Source: a virus
Virus record (IMG/VR): IMGVR_UViG_3300027969_000005
Coordinates: 1 to 59,387 of that record
Reading direction: 5' to 3' (one strand)
DNA: 59,387 bases
Shown here: one piece after another, positions 23,266-30,207 of the stretch
Layout: each line of letters opens with the position of its first letter
Position numbering within the stretch: position 1 is the first letter of the stretch
The notes under the pieces: model-generated
What the model saw: the letters and a program-made list of their open reading frames with translations, nothing else
The model's database searches: none
What the model was told of the DNA's origin: nothing
Program-made: the position numbers and the translations under genes

Positions 23266-23552
23266 ACCCCCCATGTTTTTTTTAGCGGAAGGGGGTGGGG
23301 GTGTTGGGCCGGTGGGCGTTTTTGGCATTTTTGGGCGTATGACGTTGGTGTGCACGCATACCCACCATAGTGTCTTCGCTATGCTACAGGGGGGTGTCGG
23401 GGGGCGCTTTTCATTTCTTTTCCGCGCCCGAAACGACCGCGTGCAGCGCAGCATTGCTATGTCGTTGTTTTTATTCAGCTTTCTGTCGCGCTGTCGCTTG
23501 CGCCTTCGCACTTGCAGCATGATCACTTGCCACCTCGAACCCGTCAAGACGC

Positions 23553-23581
23553 TTGACCCGCAGGGCGATACAGCCTATCGT
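23553..23581 (+). promoter_or_regulatory. Promoter for plus-strand small genes
   Basis: TTGACC (23553-23558) and TATCGT (23576-23581) with a 17-base spacer that includes GGGCGAT. Start would fall near 23588, before the GAGG site and ATG at 23616. The spacer partly resembles those of the other TTGACA promoters. Confidence 0.6.
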
Positions 23582-23615
23582 GATGGAAGTAATCACATCC
23601 AATGAGGACGATCCG

Positions 23616-23990
23616 ATGACTGACTATCCCAACTACGACGGCCTGAAGGCCGGAGGTTTTCCCCGCGTTGGCCCGCCCGCTGACTGGCCGCACTTCGGTG
23701 TGACCCACCGCACCGCCGACCAGCAGGCCCTGATCGCGCAGGCGCAGCGGAACTCAGGCTTCAGCGCTCATCAGGTGTACAACAGCACGCCAGAGGGACT
23801 GCAGCGCCTGCGTGCCCGCATCGGCCCGCTGCACGTCGTCAACACCCACATGCCGCTCGCAGCGGGCGAGGTGGCAGAGCTACGGCCCAAGCTGACCCTG
23901 ACCCGCGTGCTGGGCGCTCTGGTCGATCTGGGCGCGACCGTGGGCTTCCTCGCCTTCGTGGCGTTCCTGCTGTCGAGGGCAGGCGCATGA
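23616..23990 (+). CDS. Membrane-anchored hypothetical protein, 124 aa
   Basis: Start ATG 23616 has GAGG 8 bases upstream; an in-frame ATG at 23553 overlaps the promoter. The N-terminal 90 residues are soluble (MTDYPNYDGLKAGGFPRVGP), and residues about 100-120 (LGATVGFLAFVAFLLSRAGA) form a single membrane span at the C-terminus. This suggests a tail-anchored inner-membrane protein. Its stop overlaps the next gene (ATGATG). Function unknown. Confidence 0.65.
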   Translation: MTDYPNYDGLKAGGFPRVGPPADWPHFGVTHRTADQQALIAQAQRNSGFSAHQVYNSTPEGLQRLRARIGPLHVVNTHMPLAAGEVAELRPKLTLTRVLGALVDLGATVGFLAFVAFLLSRAGA

Positions 23991-24208
23991 TGACCGGCGA
24001 CGACTATCGCGCCCTGCTCGCACGCAACCACCTGAGGCAGGCCGACGCTGCATGGATCTGTGGCGTCGGGGAGCGTCAGGCGAGGGCGTGGGCGGCCTTG
24101 GGCGATCAGCCCATACCGCAGGCAGCGGCGCTGCTGCTGGCCGCGTACGACCAGCAGAAGATCGACGCCCGCTGGCTCGTGACGACGATCGGCACCGCAC
24201 CGAAATAA
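23987..24208 (+). CDS. Small helix-turn-helix protein, 73 aa
   Basis: YRALLARNHLRQADAAWICG (residues 7-26) followed by VGERQARAWAALGDQPIPQA (27-46) form a Cro-like HTH of the type that reads an operator. The size and early position suit a repressor. It could act on the palindromic promoter spacers, for example the one just downstream at 24220-24232; that is inference. ATG-ATG start overlaps the previous stop. Confidence 0.7.
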   Translation: MMTGDDYRALLARNHLRQADAAWICGVGERQARAWAALGDQPIPQAAALLLAAYDQQKIDARWLVTTIGTAPK

Positions 24209-24213
24209 TATTG

Positions 24214-24242
24214 TTGACAGGGTGATTTACCCTATGGCATAG
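24214..24242 (+). promoter_or_regulatory. TTGACA promoter with palindromic spacer (P1)
   Basis: TTGACA at 24214-24219 followed by GGGTGATTTACCC (24220-24232), whose arms GGGT/ACCC are inverse complements. The -10 box is weak (GCATAG, 24237-24242, or CATAGG). It lies 70 bases before ATG 24293. The spacer palindrome is shared with P2 and P3. Confidence 0.6.
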
Positions 24243-24292
24243 GTTGGGGGCGGGGCGATGTGCCTCGTCGCCAATCCTATGGAGCTACCCCA

Positions 24293-24520
24293 ATGACCGC
24301 CATCCGCACCGACGCCGCCTTCGTTACCGCCCTCGCCAACAAGAAGGGCTATCTGCCTTTCGGTCCTTTTTGTACGCTCGACGGATCCGACACCGCCGCT
24401 TGGCTGCGCGAGCGCGGCTTCGACGTCGTCCGCAACTATGACGCCAAGACCCACGGCGTCGCCATCACCGCCTGCGGCATCACCGTATCGACCAACGGCT
24501 ACGTTTCGCGCCTAGCCTAA
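24293..24520 (+). CDS. Hypothetical protein, 75 aa
   Basis: Start ATG 24293 has GGAG 8 bases upstream; an earlier ATG at 24260 lacks one. Sequence MTAIRTDAAFVTALANKKGY then PFGPFCTLDGSDTAAWLRER, a compact alpha/beta protein. No family recognised. First gene after promoter P1. Confidence 0.6.
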   Translation: MTAIRTDAAFVTALANKKGYLPFGPFCTLDGSDTAAWLRERGFDVVRNYDAKTHGVAITACGITVSTNGYVSRLA

Positions 24521-24546
24521 CCCCACCAGCCTCAAGGACCACGACC

Positions 24547-24810
24547 ATGACCGAGACTATCCACACCGCCTACTCCATCCATAGCCGCAACGGCTGGACC
24601 GTCTATCGCGCCGTGGCCATCGTGCAGCGCGACGGCGACGCCTTCCGCCACACGCGCCGTGTCGGCATAGGCGACAGCGCTCAAGAGGCGCAAGACGACG
24701 CCGTGGCCCACGTCATGACCACATACCGCGACGAGGGTCTGGATGCGCCTCACGCCATCATCCACCACGGCAAGCGCAAGGCCCTGTTGATCGACACCAA
24801 CCAGTTTTAG
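24547..24810 (+). CDS. Hypothetical protein, 87 aa
   Basis: AAGGA precedes the ATG. Opening beta-hairpin (IHTAYSIHSRNGWTVYRAVA), then a helix (SAQEAQDDAVAHVMTTYRDE) and a His-rich C-terminal strand. It looks like a small double-stranded-RNA- or DNA-binding-type alpha/beta fold, but no family is recognised. Followed by a terminator. Confidence 0.55.
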   Translation: MTETIHTAYSIHSRNGWTVYRAVAIVQRDGDAFRHTRRVGIGDSAQEAQDDAVAHVMTTYRDEGLDAPHAIIHHGKRKALLIDTNQF

Positions 24811-24834
24811 CCCCACCGCCCACGATACCCCGTA

Positions 24835-24866
24835 AGCCCGCCAGTTTGACCGCTGGCGGGCTTTCT
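24835..24866 (+). terminator. Rho-independent terminator (plus strand)
   Basis: AGCCCGCCAG (24835-24844) pairs perfectly with CTGGCGGGCT (24853-24862), then TTCT. It ends the plus-strand small-gene unit just before the converging minus gene stop at 24873. Confidence 0.75.
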
Positions 24867-24872
24867 GCGTCA

Positions 24873-25481
24873 TCAGAAGGGTATGTCATCATCCAGCCCT
24901 GCGCGGCTGTCAGCGAGTTTCAGAAGCGGATCGTCGATCGACGCACGCACTGCGACCACCGTAGCGCCCGGAAACGACCGCTTCACAGACTGGATGAAAT
25001 GCCCGCCCTCGACCATCCGGGCGACCTCCTCCAGCGTCCACAGTTCGACGTCACGACCTCCAGCGTCGTAGGTTGCCGCCTCCGAGGCGCTACGGGCGAG
25101 CGCCAGCACCCTTCCGTTGGCCAAGGCTATCTCCCAGACCCCAGACGCCAAACGTGGCTGTGCGGCCTCCGTAGCGACCCGGTCAGCAGCCTGCCACGCC
25201 TTGACCATCCGCTGCGACTGCACACGCACCTCCTCCAGATCGCCATGATGGATCGCATGGTTCACCAAATACCGCTGCCGGTCGAACCGCTCCCGCAGCC
25301 CGACATCGACCAGCATCCGCAGGCGACCCGCACCCCACCTTCGCTCCATCTCGATCGCCACTGCGTCCATCTCATCCAGTGCCGCCTGCCCCGCGATGTA
25401 GGTGCCGGGCGACCGCTGCCAGCTTGGTGCCGCCGGTCTTTCCACCGCCTTGGGTGCTGGTTTCTCATACTGCCTCGCCAT
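24873..25481 (-). CDS. Protein with SSB-type acidic C-terminal tail, 202 aa
   Basis: A mostly helical protein (residues about 35-110), then a small beta region (GVWEIALANGRVLALARSAS). The last residues are LDDDIPF, the same tip that bacterial SSB uses to recruit repair and replication enzymes. I see no OB-fold, so it may be an adaptor or an SSB-tail mimic. It lies beside the iterons and the primase-helicase, which fits a role in loading the replisome. The tail is seen in the sequence; the role is inferred. Confidence 0.65.
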   Translation of the reverse strand: MARQYEKPAPKAVERPAAPSWQRSPGTYIAGQAALDEMDAVAIEMERRWGAGRLRMLVDVGLRERFDRQRYLVNHAIHHGDLEEVRVQSQRMVKAWQAADRVATEAAQPRLASGVWEIALANGRVLALARSASEAATYDAGGRDVELWTLEEVARMVEGGHFIQSVKRSFPGATVVAVRASIDDPLLKLADSRAGLDDDIPF

Positions 25482-25514
25482 AGGGATTTCCTTATTTAAA
25501 GATTGGCTTTATTG

Positions 25515-25520
25515 ATTATA
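25515..25520 (-). promoter_or_regulatory. Possible -10 box for the SSB-tail gene
   Basis: A perfect TATAAT on the minus strand (25520-25515), about 34 bases before ATG 25481, in an A/T-rich 50-base gap. No good -35 hexamer is visible (TATGAT at 17 bases), so the site is tentative. Confidence 0.35.
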
Positions 25521-25530
25521 CCTATACAAC

Positions 25531-25839
25531 CTAAACGATCATACCAACTTGCTCAATGACCCACTCCAGCATGCCGGGGTGATAATCCTCCAGCAGCCTT
25601 GCCGATCGGTTGCGGGCGGCCACCCCATCCTTCACGCCGATCTGCCACATGCGCTTGGGCACCTTCTTGGCATCAAGGTAAAGCTGCGTCGAGATCCAGC
25701 CATGCTTGGACCAGTCCACGACATGCACTAGCAGCCACTTGCCCTTCTCGGCGATGATCACATCATTCGCCCTGCGCGACATCCTCACGCCCCCGACCAC
25801 ATAGGCCAGTTCGTCTGGGCCGATCCTTCTTCTGGCCAT
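25531..25839 (-). CDS. Hypothetical protein, 102 aa
   Basis: Basic alpha/beta protein with GAGAGGAG upstream of the ATG. Features: VGGVRMSRRANDVIIAEKGK, WLLVHVVDWSKHGWISTQLY and a helical end (LEDYHPGMLEWVIEQVGMIV). No known family recognised. Located between the iterons and the SSB-tail gene. Confidence 0.6.
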   Translation of the reverse strand: MARRRIGPDELAYVVGGVRMSRRANDVIIAEKGKWLLVHVVDWSKHGWISTQLYLDAKKVPKRMWQIGVKDGVAARNRSARLLEDYHPGMLEWVIEQVGMIV

Positions 25840-25910
25840 TGTTCAATCTCCTCTCAGATCATACGCCCAGCAGGGCATTGGGCTAATTCTGTCATATGGG
25901 TCGAAGACCC

Positions 25911-25985
25911 ATAGGGGGGCGAAGCGGAGTGTCGCGAGACCGCGCCAAGCGGGCGAAGCGTACCTCCGCGCAGACCCCCCCCTAT
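25911..25985. repeat. G-tract inverted repeat beside the iterons
   Basis: ATAGGGGGG (25911-25919) and CCCCCCTAT (25977-25985) form 9-bp arms around 57 bases. Inner CGGAG (25925-25929) and CTCCG (25964-25968) can extend the structure. A third, direct copy AT followed by seven G lies at 25999-26008. The strand asymmetry and position suggest a structural part of the replication origin, such as a primase-entry hairpin. Confidence 0.6.
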
Positions 25986-26011
25986 TTCACTAATGTTCAT
26001 AGGGGGGGCCG

Positions 26012-26185
26012 ACTTCCGCAAATGAACTTCCGCAAACCTCCGCAAACCTCCGCATTGATTTCATTGAGCTTTTAGACCGACTTCCGCAGACTTCCGCAGA
26101 CTTCCGCAAATGCCCATTTGTTGATTTCATTGAGCTTTTAGACCGACTTCCGCAAACCTCCGCAAACCTCCGCAAGACTTCCGCA
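26012..26185. repeat. Iteron array, probable replication origin
   Basis: Eleven copies of YTCCGCA on the plus strand fall in four clusters. Units within clusters are 10 bases apart (ACTTCCGCAG or ACCTCCGCAA), one helical turn. Two clusters are preceded by the same block (TTGATTTCATTGAGC followed by TTTTAGACCGA), an A/T-rich element, at about 26054-26080 and 26120-26146. The array ends 4 bases from the stop of the primase-helicase. Phased iterons plus an A/T block are the layout of plasmid-type origins. A frame through it (repeated RRFAEVCGSRSK) is best explained by the DNA repeat. Confidence 0.75.
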
Positions 26186-26189
26186 ACCA

Positions 26190-28340
26190 TCATTCGGCCT
26201 CCTGAATGGGCTGCCAGCCGTTGTCCGCACGACCGATGACCCGCAGTCCGCGAGCCTTGGTATTCTTGTTGTGTGTGTCGAGCGCGATGACGTTGTTCAC
26301 CAGCCAAGCCTCGATCATGGTGGCCGCCATCTCTGGCGTGATGCCCCAGCCAATGATGTGCTGAACCGCATGGCGACCCTCGTGGCGGGTCTGTGGGGCG
26401 TTGGACCACGGCTTGTCTGAGTTCCAAGCTGAGGACATCGCGTCGAGGATTTTCTGGCAGATTTCTTTCGATGGCCATGCGTCGGCCTGCGGCGGTTCCT
26501 CACGGGTGATGTGGGCATAGAGCGACTGCGTACCCCGGACATCGCCCGTGTCCGTCAGCGCGAGCCTGAAGGGCACCTTCCAGCCATCTGCTGCTGCCTT
26601 GATCTTTTTGGCGGTGAGGTAACCGATTTCCTCGCCCTCCTCTCTGGTGACGGACAGGATGCTGTCGGCTGCGCCATCGAGGACGGATGATCCGCGCATG
26701 GTGCCGGTGGACTTGGCGACGTGGTGAACACCCAGCACCGCGCAGCCGAAGGTCTCGCGCACCTCGTCGCAGGCCTTGATGAACAGGGTGATCTCCTTGG
26801 CCGCATTCTCGTCCGCGCCGGGCAGGACGCGAGAGACCGTGTCCACCACGATCATGGCCGGTGGATCGCCTGCGCGGTTGGCCGTGGCCTCGATCGTGCG
26901 GAGCAGGCGGTTGATGTCGTCGCGCTGCATGAAATTGATTGACTGATGGACGAGGTAGAACGGCACGTCGTTGACGTTCTGGCCGGTGCCCTGCTCCCAC
27001 GCCATGATCCTGTGTTTCATGTCCGTGGTGCCCTCAGGGCTGATATAGATCACCGGCCCATGGCGCTTGATGTCGCGTTCGAACCACTGGTCCTGCTTGG
27101 ATGCGATGCTGAGGGCCATGCCGATGGCTATGAACGATTTACCTGAGCCCGGTGCGCCGGGGATGAAATTGAGGCTCTTCTCGATCAGCAGGCCAGAGAT
27201 CAGCCAGACCGGATCGGGCAGGCGCTTGATCTGGCCGATGTCCAGAGCCTCATAGGTGTCGGCTATCGGTGCAAACTCATCCGTGATCTCGCCGGTCTCA
27301 GGATCGTAAGCGGGTGCCGCGTCCGGTCGATAGGGCGCGGCGTCCTGCTTTGGGCTGGGTTGACTAGCTGCCTCCGCCACCTTCGTGTTCCACATGCCGA
27401 TAGCTATGGCCCACTTTTGCTGGAACAGGCTGATGCCCCTGCCCTCACGCTCAAGCAGGATATGGTTGGCTGTGCCGGGCTCTCGGATGCGCGATTTGAC
27501 GTTGCGCTCGTAAAGCTGCCAAGCGTCTCGCATGTGCTCTGGTTCGGTGGGGGCGATGGGGAAGCCCGCCGTCTCCCTGTAGAGGTCAAGGACGCGACCC
27601 CAGATCAACCGGGTCATATAGTCCTCACGACCATCGATGATGGCTCCAAAGGCGTCCGTGGCGGCCTCAGGCGTCGGTGTGGAGGTGACAGGCCCCTGTG
27701 GCTGCGTGTCAGCGCCGCTGGCGGCTGTCCTGCCATGCTGGGCTAGTAGGGCGTCCACAGCATTGCAAAGCCACATGGGGGCTTCCTCGGCATCCATGTC
27801 CCATGGTGCCAGACCGTCGAGCCACTGGTAGACGCCCAGCACGCCCTGAGACGGCGGCAGCATGGCAAAGCCTCCGAAGCCCCTGATGTCCACGCCGATA
27901 GGCGTCTTGCCTGTCGGAGGTGTCCACCAGTCTGGGGCTGCGAACACAAGTTGCAGGCCGCCGGACTGCGTGCGCTGCGTCCATGTCTCGATGGCCATGC
28001 CATTGTTGTGCAGAGCCAGCAGGCCCTGCCACCACTGGTTTGCTGCGTCCGTTTTTGACGTATCGAGGTCCAGCACCCAGTAGCGTTTGCCGTGCGCCTT
28101 CACGCCGGTGATCATGCCCATATTGATCCGCAGGCGATACTGGCCAGATGTGGCGTCGTACCACTGCGTGAACAGTTGATCGTCGATCAGATCGTTCTCG
28201 TGAATCCGCCATGGCACCGCTGGCCGCTTCCACTGATCCGATTCGCCCGGCGCGAGAGCCGGGACGACCTGAAAGCCTTTTGATCGGTACATATCCGCCC
28301 ACTGCTGGGGCGACGAAAATTCGGGATCGAAATCGGTCAT
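26190..28340 (-). CDS. Primase-polymerase / RepA-type helicase
   Basis: 716 residues with two domains. The N-terminal 200 match bifunctional primase/polymerase (PrimPol): catalytic pair D91/D93 (VLDLDTS), SGGLQLVF (126-133) and GVDIRGFGGFAMLPPSQ (149-165). The usual His of SGGxH is Gln130. Residues about 375-600 are an AAA/RecA-type helicase like RSF1010 RepA: Walker A GAPGSGKS (395-402), Walker B MIVVDTVS (496-503), GVHHVAKS (537-544) and GSSVLDGAAD (550-559). It should open and prime phage DNA at the adjacent iterons. No phage polymerase is present, so the host enzyme is presumably used. Confidence 0.85.
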   Translation of the reverse strand: MTDFDPEFSSPQQWADMYRSKGFQVVPALAPGESDQWKRPAVPWRIHENDLIDDQLFTQWYDATSGQYRLRINMGMITGVKAHGKRYWVLDLDTSKTDAANQWWQGLLALHNNGMAIETWTQRTQSGGLQLVFAAPDWWTPPTGKTPIGVDIRGFGGFAMLPPSQGVLGVYQWLDGLAPWDMDAEEAPMWLCNAVDALLAQHGRTAASGADTQPQGPVTSTPTPEAATDAFGAIIDGREDYMTRLIWGRVLDLYRETAGFPIAPTEPEHMRDAWQLYERNVKSRIREPGTANHILLEREGRGISLFQQKWAIAIGMWNTKVAEAASQPSPKQDAAPYRPDAAPAYDPETGEITDEFAPIADTYEALDIGQIKRLPDPVWLISGLLIEKSLNFIPGAPGSGKSFIAIGMALSIASKQDQWFERDIKRHGPVIYISPEGTTDMKHRIMAWEQGTGQNVNDVPFYLVHQSINFMQRDDINRLLRTIEATANRAGDPPAMIVVDTVSRVLPGADENAAKEITLFIKACDEVRETFGCAVLGVHHVAKSTGTMRGSSVLDGAADSILSVTREEGEEIGYLTAKKIKAAADGWKVPFRLALTDTGDVRGTQSLYAHITREEPPQADAWPSKEICQKILDAMSSAWNSDKPWSNAPQTRHEGRHAVQHIIGWGITPEMAATMIEAWLVNNVIALDTHNKNTKARGLRVIGRADNGWQPIQEAE

Positions 28341-28381
28341 GCGGCATCCATTGTGTTATTGTCCGCTGACGACCGCCACAT

Positions 28382-28400
28382 ATTGTGCTTGGCGCACAAT
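28382..28400. promoter_or_regulatory. 7-bp inverted repeat, possible operator
   Basis: ATTGTGC (28382-28388) and GCACAAT (28394-28400) are perfect inverse complements around TTGGC. The site lies 40-60 bases upstream of the primase-helicase ATG, where a repressor or activator of replication could bind. No U-tract follows, so a terminator is unlikely. Confidence 0.45.
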
Positions 28401-28440
28401 CAGGTTAGATTGTCTTCGGTCCTTTGAGTTGTCTGACTTT

Positions 28441-28478
28441 GGCCGGTGTTTCTGAGCGGAGGCACCGGCCTAATTTTT
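28441..28478 (+). terminator. Plus-oriented terminator-like hairpin
   Basis: GGCCGGTG (28441-28448) pairs with CACCGGCC (28463-28470), followed by TAATTTTT. The U-tract lies on the plus strand although all neighbouring genes run on the minus strand. It may end an antisense or small RNA from the 28341-28440 gap, or stop plus-strand read-through. Confidence 0.55.
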
Positions 28479-28480
28479 GA

Positions 28481-28843
28481 CTATGGATCAACCCCCAGCG
28501 CACGGTCAATCAATTCTCTGCCCCTCGGTGCGAGCAGATATCCAACCATTGTTGTGGTGATGATATCCGCCCCCAGCTTTTTCCGCATCCGGCTGACATA
28601 GACCTTTACGTCGTGGTTGGTCTGGGGGTCTTCGGTCCTCTGGTGAACACGGTTCGCATGCAGGAAGTCTGAGCGTCTGGGGCGACCATTGGCATGGTAC
28701 AGGTGCATGAGGATACCAGCCTCATTGGGCGTGATGCCATAGGCCATGCACAGCTTGGCGTGCGCCTCTGTGTGGGCGTAGCCGATCTGCAGTTCCAGAT
28801 CAGCGATCTTGGCCTTCAGCTCTTCGCATTGGGGACAGGTCAT
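28481..28843 (-). CDS. Winged-helix regulator, CtrA/OmpR-type DNA-binding domain
   Basis: 120 residues. A short N-terminal coiled coil with C3-x2-C6 (MTCPQCEELKAKIADLELQI) replaces the receiver domain. Residues about 35-115 form a winged helix: ITPNEAGILMHLYHANGRPR, HDVKVYVSRMRKKLGADIIT and the wing TTMVGYLLAPRG. The VKVYVSRMRKKLG helix is that of CtrA/OmpR recognition helices. Lacking a phosphorylation domain, it may act constitutively on phage or CtrA-type host promoters. Its stop precedes the RuvC-like gene start overlap region (28840). Confidence 0.72.
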   Translation of the reverse strand: MTCPQCEELKAKIADLELQIGYAHTEAHAKLCMAYGITPNEAGILMHLYHANGRPRRSDFLHANRVHQRTEDPQTNHDVKVYVSRMRKKLGADIITTTMVGYLLAPRGRELIDRALGVDP

Positions 28844-29316
28844 TTCAGGCCTGCCCCATAAATCGCGATCAGGGATGCGTCTGATCGACCGTCGTCTTTG
28901 ATGCGCTTAAACAGATCAGCCTGATCGGGCCAGATTTCCATAGCCCTCTGGCGCGATCCGTCTTTGCCGCCACGAACCTTGATAGCCATCTGCCAGACCT
29001 TCGGGGTGACGATGGTCGTGGGGATCCCACAGGCGGCCAGAGCGCCGATCACCACGCCTGTGCTGTAACCGAAGCTGAACACGCTGGTGACGCCTTGGCC
29101 GGGCATAGCACCCACGCGCTCAACGCAAGCGGAGGCGATCTGCTGCTCCTGCGACGACAGAATGTGCGCGACCATCGCCGGGCTGATTTCGCGTTTCTTT
29201 TTGCCAGACCGCATGACCTCAAGGGTTGGCATGTCGTGGACCTCGATCTGGTGCGAGGCGGTGTCGTAAAAGGCGATGGCCCCGGACAGGCCGGGATCGA
29301 TACCGATGACTATCAT
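28840..29316 (-). CDS. RuvC-like Holliday junction resolvase
   Basis: Start ATG 29316 (MIVIGIDPGLSGAIAFYD) with AGGAAAC upstream; a longer reading to 29490 has no support. 158 residues with the RuvC acids: D7 (GIDPGLSGA), E66 (CVERVG), and D142/D146 (KDDGRSDASLIAIYG). It would cut branched DNA before packaging or during recombination. It overlaps the regulator gene downstream by ATGA. Confidence 0.85.
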   Translation of the reverse strand: MIVIGIDPGLSGAIAFYDTASHQIEVHDMPTLEVMRSGKKKREISPAMVAHILSSQEQQIASACVERVGAMPGQGVTSVFSFGYSTGVVIGALAACGIPTTIVTPKVWQMAIKVRGGKDGSRQRAMEIWPDQADLFKRIKDDGRSDASLIAIYGAGLK

Positions 29317-29327
29317 TTGGTTGTTTC

Positions 29328-29456
29328 CTAAATTTCTGTTTTGAACCAGACAAAATGAGGGATCTGCGCCGCCTGCCGATACGCCGCGATGACGTAGGCT
29401 GGCGGCGCGGCGGCAGGGCGCAGGACGGTAAGCTGCGCCGGGGTGAGGGAGATCAT
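29328..29456 (-). CDS. Small hypothetical protein, 42 aa
   Basis: ATG 29456 overlaps the stop of the 107-aa gene (GAATGA) and the gene ends with TAG at 29328, 11 bases before the RuvC start. Sequence starts MISLTPAQLTVLRPAAAPPA and ends HFVWFKTEI. Supported only by coupling; weak otherwise. Confidence 0.4.
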   Translation of the reverse strand: MISLTPAQLTVLRPAAAPPAYVIAAYRQAAQIPHFVWFKTEI

Positions 29457-29776
29457 TCTCCAGACTTGCGCTTGAGGGCCGCGTCGGCAAGGGCGCCCAT
29501 CGCAGGGTTTGCGGTGTGGTCGGCGATCAGTTCCTCGCCATCGGGGTCATTACCCCAGACGAGAAGCATCCAACCGACCTTGTTGCCGGTGGCGTCGAAA
29601 AACAGCATCTGGTCTTCGTCGGTCTCACCGATGTCGTCCCAGATCTCATAGAAGGTGGTGGATCGTGGCGACCACTCCTCGCCGTCATGGACGGCGATCG
29701 AGTAGCCTTCAGCCAGCGCGGCCTTGACCAGACGGCGGGCGACGCGCTGCTCACCCCTGTTAAGTTCTGCGTACAT
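29453..29776 (-). CDS. Hypothetical protein, 107 aa
   Basis: Begins MYAELNRGEQRVARRLVKAA, then HDGEEWSPRSTTFYEIWDDI and a strand-rich centre (EDQMLFFDATGNKVGWMLLV) with an acidic loop (GNDPDGEELIADHT). Resembles small alpha/beta phage proteins of unknown function. It lies between the membrane protein and RuvC in one minus operon. Confidence 0.6.
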   Translation of the reverse strand: MYAELNRGEQRVARRLVKAALAEGYSIAVHDGEEWSPRSTTFYEIWDDIGETDEDQMLFFDATGNKVGWMLLVWGNDPDGEELIADHTANPAMGALADAALKRKSGE

Positions 29777-29787
29777 TTCGGTAGCTC

Positions 29788-30156
29788 CTATGAAAACAAA
29801 AGCATCAGGCCGTAGAGCAAGCCACCACCTAGCGCCAAGGCGCAGAAGCCGATGCCCATGCCCATGAGCCCAAACATGAACCTGTCGAATAGGCTGTCGC
29901 CCCCGTAGCCCCCGCCCTTTATCGCGCCAATCAAAAACCCGCCGATCAGGAAGATCATGATAACCGCAACGGCGGCCTTGCTGGTGGGCTCAGGGTTTAA
30001 ACGATGCACGCAGTCTGCGTAGGCGATCTGGGCCTGTGTGTTGGCCGTCTGGGCGTTGAAGCCTTGGATGAGCACCCGACAGGACATGTCGTGCGCGCGC
30101 TCGGTTGCGGCGATTGCCGCGCTGTTCGCGGCGATGATAGCTACTGTAGCTGGCAT
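29788..30156 (-). CDS. Two-span membrane protein, 122 aa
   Basis: GGAGAAAA site before ATG 30156. After a soluble N-terminal half (about 1-60), two hydrophobic segments follow: AAVAVIMIFLIGGFLIGAI (about 61-79) and GLMGMGIGFCALALGGGLLY (about 95-114), joined by a Gly-rich loop. No signal peptide. An inner-membrane location is likely. Transcribed from promoter P2. Confidence 0.65.
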   Translation of the reverse strand: MPATVAIIAANSAAIAATERAHDMSCRVLIQGFNAQTANTQAQIAYADCVHRLNPEPTSKAAVAVIMIFLIGGFLIGAIKGGGYGGDSLFDRFMFGLMGMGIGFCALALGGGLLYGLMLLFS

Positions 30157-30181
30157 TATATTTTCTCCATAAAATAAAATA

Positions 30182-30203
30182 GGGACGGGGATGTCCCCGC
30201 CCC
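30182..30203 (-). terminator. G/C hairpin with U-tract at the 5' end of the P2 transcript
   Basis: On the minus strand GGGGCGGGG (30203-30195) pairs with CCCCGTCCC (30190-30182, one G-U), followed by TATTTTATTTT. It can terminate read-through from gcrA, but it also lies just downstream of promoter P2. P2 transcripts would therefore begin with it, which could attenuate or stabilise them. Confidence 0.65.
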
Positions 30204-30207
30204 TCGA

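Larger units (their letters stand above)
23190..23615. other. Divergent intergenic control region
   Basis: About 425 bases without a gene. They hold the minus promoter for the phosphoesterase operon (23238-23265) and the plus promoter for the 124-aa gene (23553-23581). Between them is a G/T-rich plus strand (23270-23345) and a possible short inverted repeat GTATG/CATAC (23338-23362 region). ORFs crossing this stretch lack ribosome sites and family signals. Confidence 0.6.

Noticed and set aside
23165-23605. 146-aa plus ORF through the divergent intergenic region
   Set aside because: Crosses two likely promoters and a G/T-rich stretch, has no ribosome site and an erratic composition.
26012-26185. 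CRISPR-like array
   Set aside because: Units are 7-10 bases with 10-base phasing and no unique spacers of constant length; iterons fit better.
25990-26478. 162-aa minus ORF with repeated RRFAEVCGSRSK peptide
   Set aside because: Its repeats are translations of the iterons, its N-terminal part is a shadow of the primase-helicase, and it has no ribosome site.
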